Notes under the pieces: model-generated
Seen by the model: the letters and a program-made list of their open reading frames with translations, nothing else
Told to the model about the DNA's origin: nothing
The model's database searches: none
Part shown: piece after piece, positions 7,055-8,078 of the stretch
How positions within the stretch are numbered: the first letter of the stretch is position 1
Layout: each line of letters opens with the position of its first letter
Made by a program: the position numbers and the translations under genes
Source of the DNA: Paracoccaceae bacterium
GTDB taxonomy: Bacteria > Pseudomonadota > Alphaproteobacteria > Rhodobacterales > Rhodobacteraceae
Assembly (NCBI GenBank): GCA_007121115.1
Contig: SKMI01000320.1
Span: 1-8,078 of the forward strand
Direction: 5' to 3'
DNA length: 8,078 nt

Positions 7055-8050
7055 ATGACCACACGAGTTGCCATCAACGGATTCGGGCGCATCGGGCGGC
7101 TGGTATTGCGCGCGCTGATCGAGACCGGGCGCGACGATATCGAGGTCGTCGCCATCAACGACCTGGGCCCGGTGGAAAGCAACGCACATCTCCTGCGCTT
7201 CGATTCGGTTCACGGGCGTTTCCCGGCCGAGGTGACGGTTTCGGGCAACAGCATCGACGTGGGGCGCGGGCCGATCAAGGTCAGCGCCGAGCGTGACCCG
7301 GCGAACCTGCCGTGGGAGGACGTGGATATCGTTCTGGAATGCACCGGCATCTTCAAGGACGACAAGGCGCTGGTGCATCTGGAAAGGGCGAAGAAGGTGC
7401 TGGTTTCGGCCCCGTCCAAGGGTGCGGACAAGACCATCGTCTATGGTGTGAACCACGCCACCCTGACCGACGCCGACCGGCATGTGTCGAACGCGTCCTG
7501 CACCACCAACTGCCTGTCCCCGGTGGCCAAGGCGCTGAACGATGCGGTGGGGATCACCCGCGGCTTCATGACCACGATCCACGCCTATACCGGCGATCAG
7601 CCGACGCTGGATACAATGCATTCGGACATGTACCGCGCCCGGGCGGCGGCGATGAGCATGATCCCCACCTCGACCGGGGCGGCGCGGGCCGTGGGGCTGG
7701 TGCTGCCGGAACTGGCGGGCAAGCTGGACGGAGTGGCCATCCGGGTGCCGACCCCGAATGTCAGCGCGGTGGATTTCACCTTCGAAGCGGCGCGGGACAC
7801 GAGCGTCGACGAGATCAACGCCGCCGTGAAGGCGGCTGCCAAGGGGCCAATGAAAGGCATCCTGGGTGTGACCGAGCATCCCAACGTCAGCATGGATTTC
7901 AACCACGACCCGCATTCGAGCGTGTTCCATCCCTCCGAGACCAAGGTGCTGGAAAAGCGCATGGTCCGGGTGCTGAGCTGGTATGACAACGAATGGGGCT
8001 TTTCCTGCCGGATGCTGGACACGGCGGCGCTGATGGGGCGTCTGGGCTGA
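7055..8050 (+). CDS. gap: Type I glyceraldehyde-3-phosphate dehydrogenase
   Basis: Cytosolic enzyme that converts glyceraldehyde 3-phosphate, phosphate and NAD+ to 1,3-bisphosphoglycerate in glycolysis and the lower Entner-Doudoroff pathway, and runs in reverse in gluconeogenesis. The protein has 331 residues, the normal length. The N-terminal Rossmann domain has AINGFGRIGR (residues 6-15) and an acidic residue at the end of the second strand (Asp36 in AINDL), which favours NAD over NADP. The active site has ASCTTNC with Cys149 and HAYTGDQ with His176. PTSTGAA (204-210) and SWYDNEWGFS (308-317) are further signatures. All catalytic residues are present. Many Rhodobacterales have more than one gap gene, and whether this copy is mainly glycolytic or gluconeogenic cannot be read from sequence. 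It is probably its own transcription unit, given the promoter and operator-like sites in the 173-bp spacer. The 28 bases after the stop show no complete terminator. Confidence 0.97.
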   Translation: MTTRVAINGFGRIGRLVLRALIETGRDDIEVVAINDLGPVESNAHLLRFDSVHGRFPAEVTVSGNSIDVGRGPIKVSAERDPANLPWEDVDIVLECTGIFKDDKALVHLERAKKVLVSAPSKGADKTIVYGVNHATLTDADRHVSNASCTTNCLSPVAKALNDAVGITRGFMTTIHAYTGDQPTLDTMHSDMYRARAAAMSMIPTSTGAARAVGLVLPELAGKLDGVAIRVPTPNVSAVDFTFEAARDTSVDEINAAVKAAAKGPMKGILGVTEHPNVSMDFNHDPHSSVFHPSETKVLEKRMVRVLSWYDNEWGFSCRMLDTAALMGRLG

Positions 8051-8078
8051 ACCCGGCGGGAGCCCCGGCGCGCGCCCG

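Noticed and set aside
6941..7930. Minus-strand open frame (329 codons) across gap
   Set aside because: Antisense to an intact gap gene; His/Arg-rich shadow with no recognisable domain.
8051..8078. Possible gap terminator
   Set aside because: Only 28 GC-rich bases remain; no stem with a normal loop and no T-run is visible before the window ends.

Overview
The window is GC-rich chromosomal DNA (roughly two thirds G+C by eye). It carries five housekeeping-type genes and no sign of mobile elements, RNA genes or CRISPR. The dnaG-rpoD pair, the character of the proteins (DnaG beginning MSLPPGFL, a Tat-exported MsrB, a GC-rich SLC13 permease with an internal RCK-type insert) and several GANTC sites point to an alphaproteobacterium, most likely Rhodobacterales. 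The taxon is inferred from remembered family features, not from a search.

Layout. On the minus strand, 1-1981 is rpoD, the primary sigma factor; only the last two bases of its stop codon lie outside the window. Upstream of it, 2167-4137 is dnaG (primase). Together they are the dnaG-rpoD part of the macromolecular synthesis operon. The gap between them (1982-2166) holds a dense cluster of GANTC (CcrM-type methylation) sites. A 220-bp divergent region (4138-4357) separates dnaG from three plus-strand genes: msrB (4358-4927, exported methionine-R-sulfoxide reductase), an SLC13-family permease (5058-6881) and gap (7055-8050, glyceraldehyde-3-phosphate dehydrogenase). The spacers before the permease (130 bp) and before gap (173 bp) are both rich in signals, so the three plus-strand genes are probably separate transcription units. 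No gene-free stretch exceeds 300 bp.

Regulation is the most interesting part. Three perfect tandem copies of an 11-bp unit lie just upstream of the permease. Read across the unit junctions they give two copies of GTTACCGATAAG, close to a LacI-family operator. Upstream of gap, TGTTAGCGATAACT matches those sites at 11 of 14 positions and sits where the -10 element of a TTGACA promoter should be. A single LacI-type regulator of carbon metabolism (CceR- or GntR-like) might therefore control both genes. Separately, dnaG appears to have a promoter whose start point would fall on the ATG itself, which would make the mRNA leaderless, and a GANTC site overlaps its -35 element.

I found no new multi-gene system here. 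The coding content is ordinary, and the points worth following are the shared operator candidate and the GANTC clustering around dnaG-rpoD.
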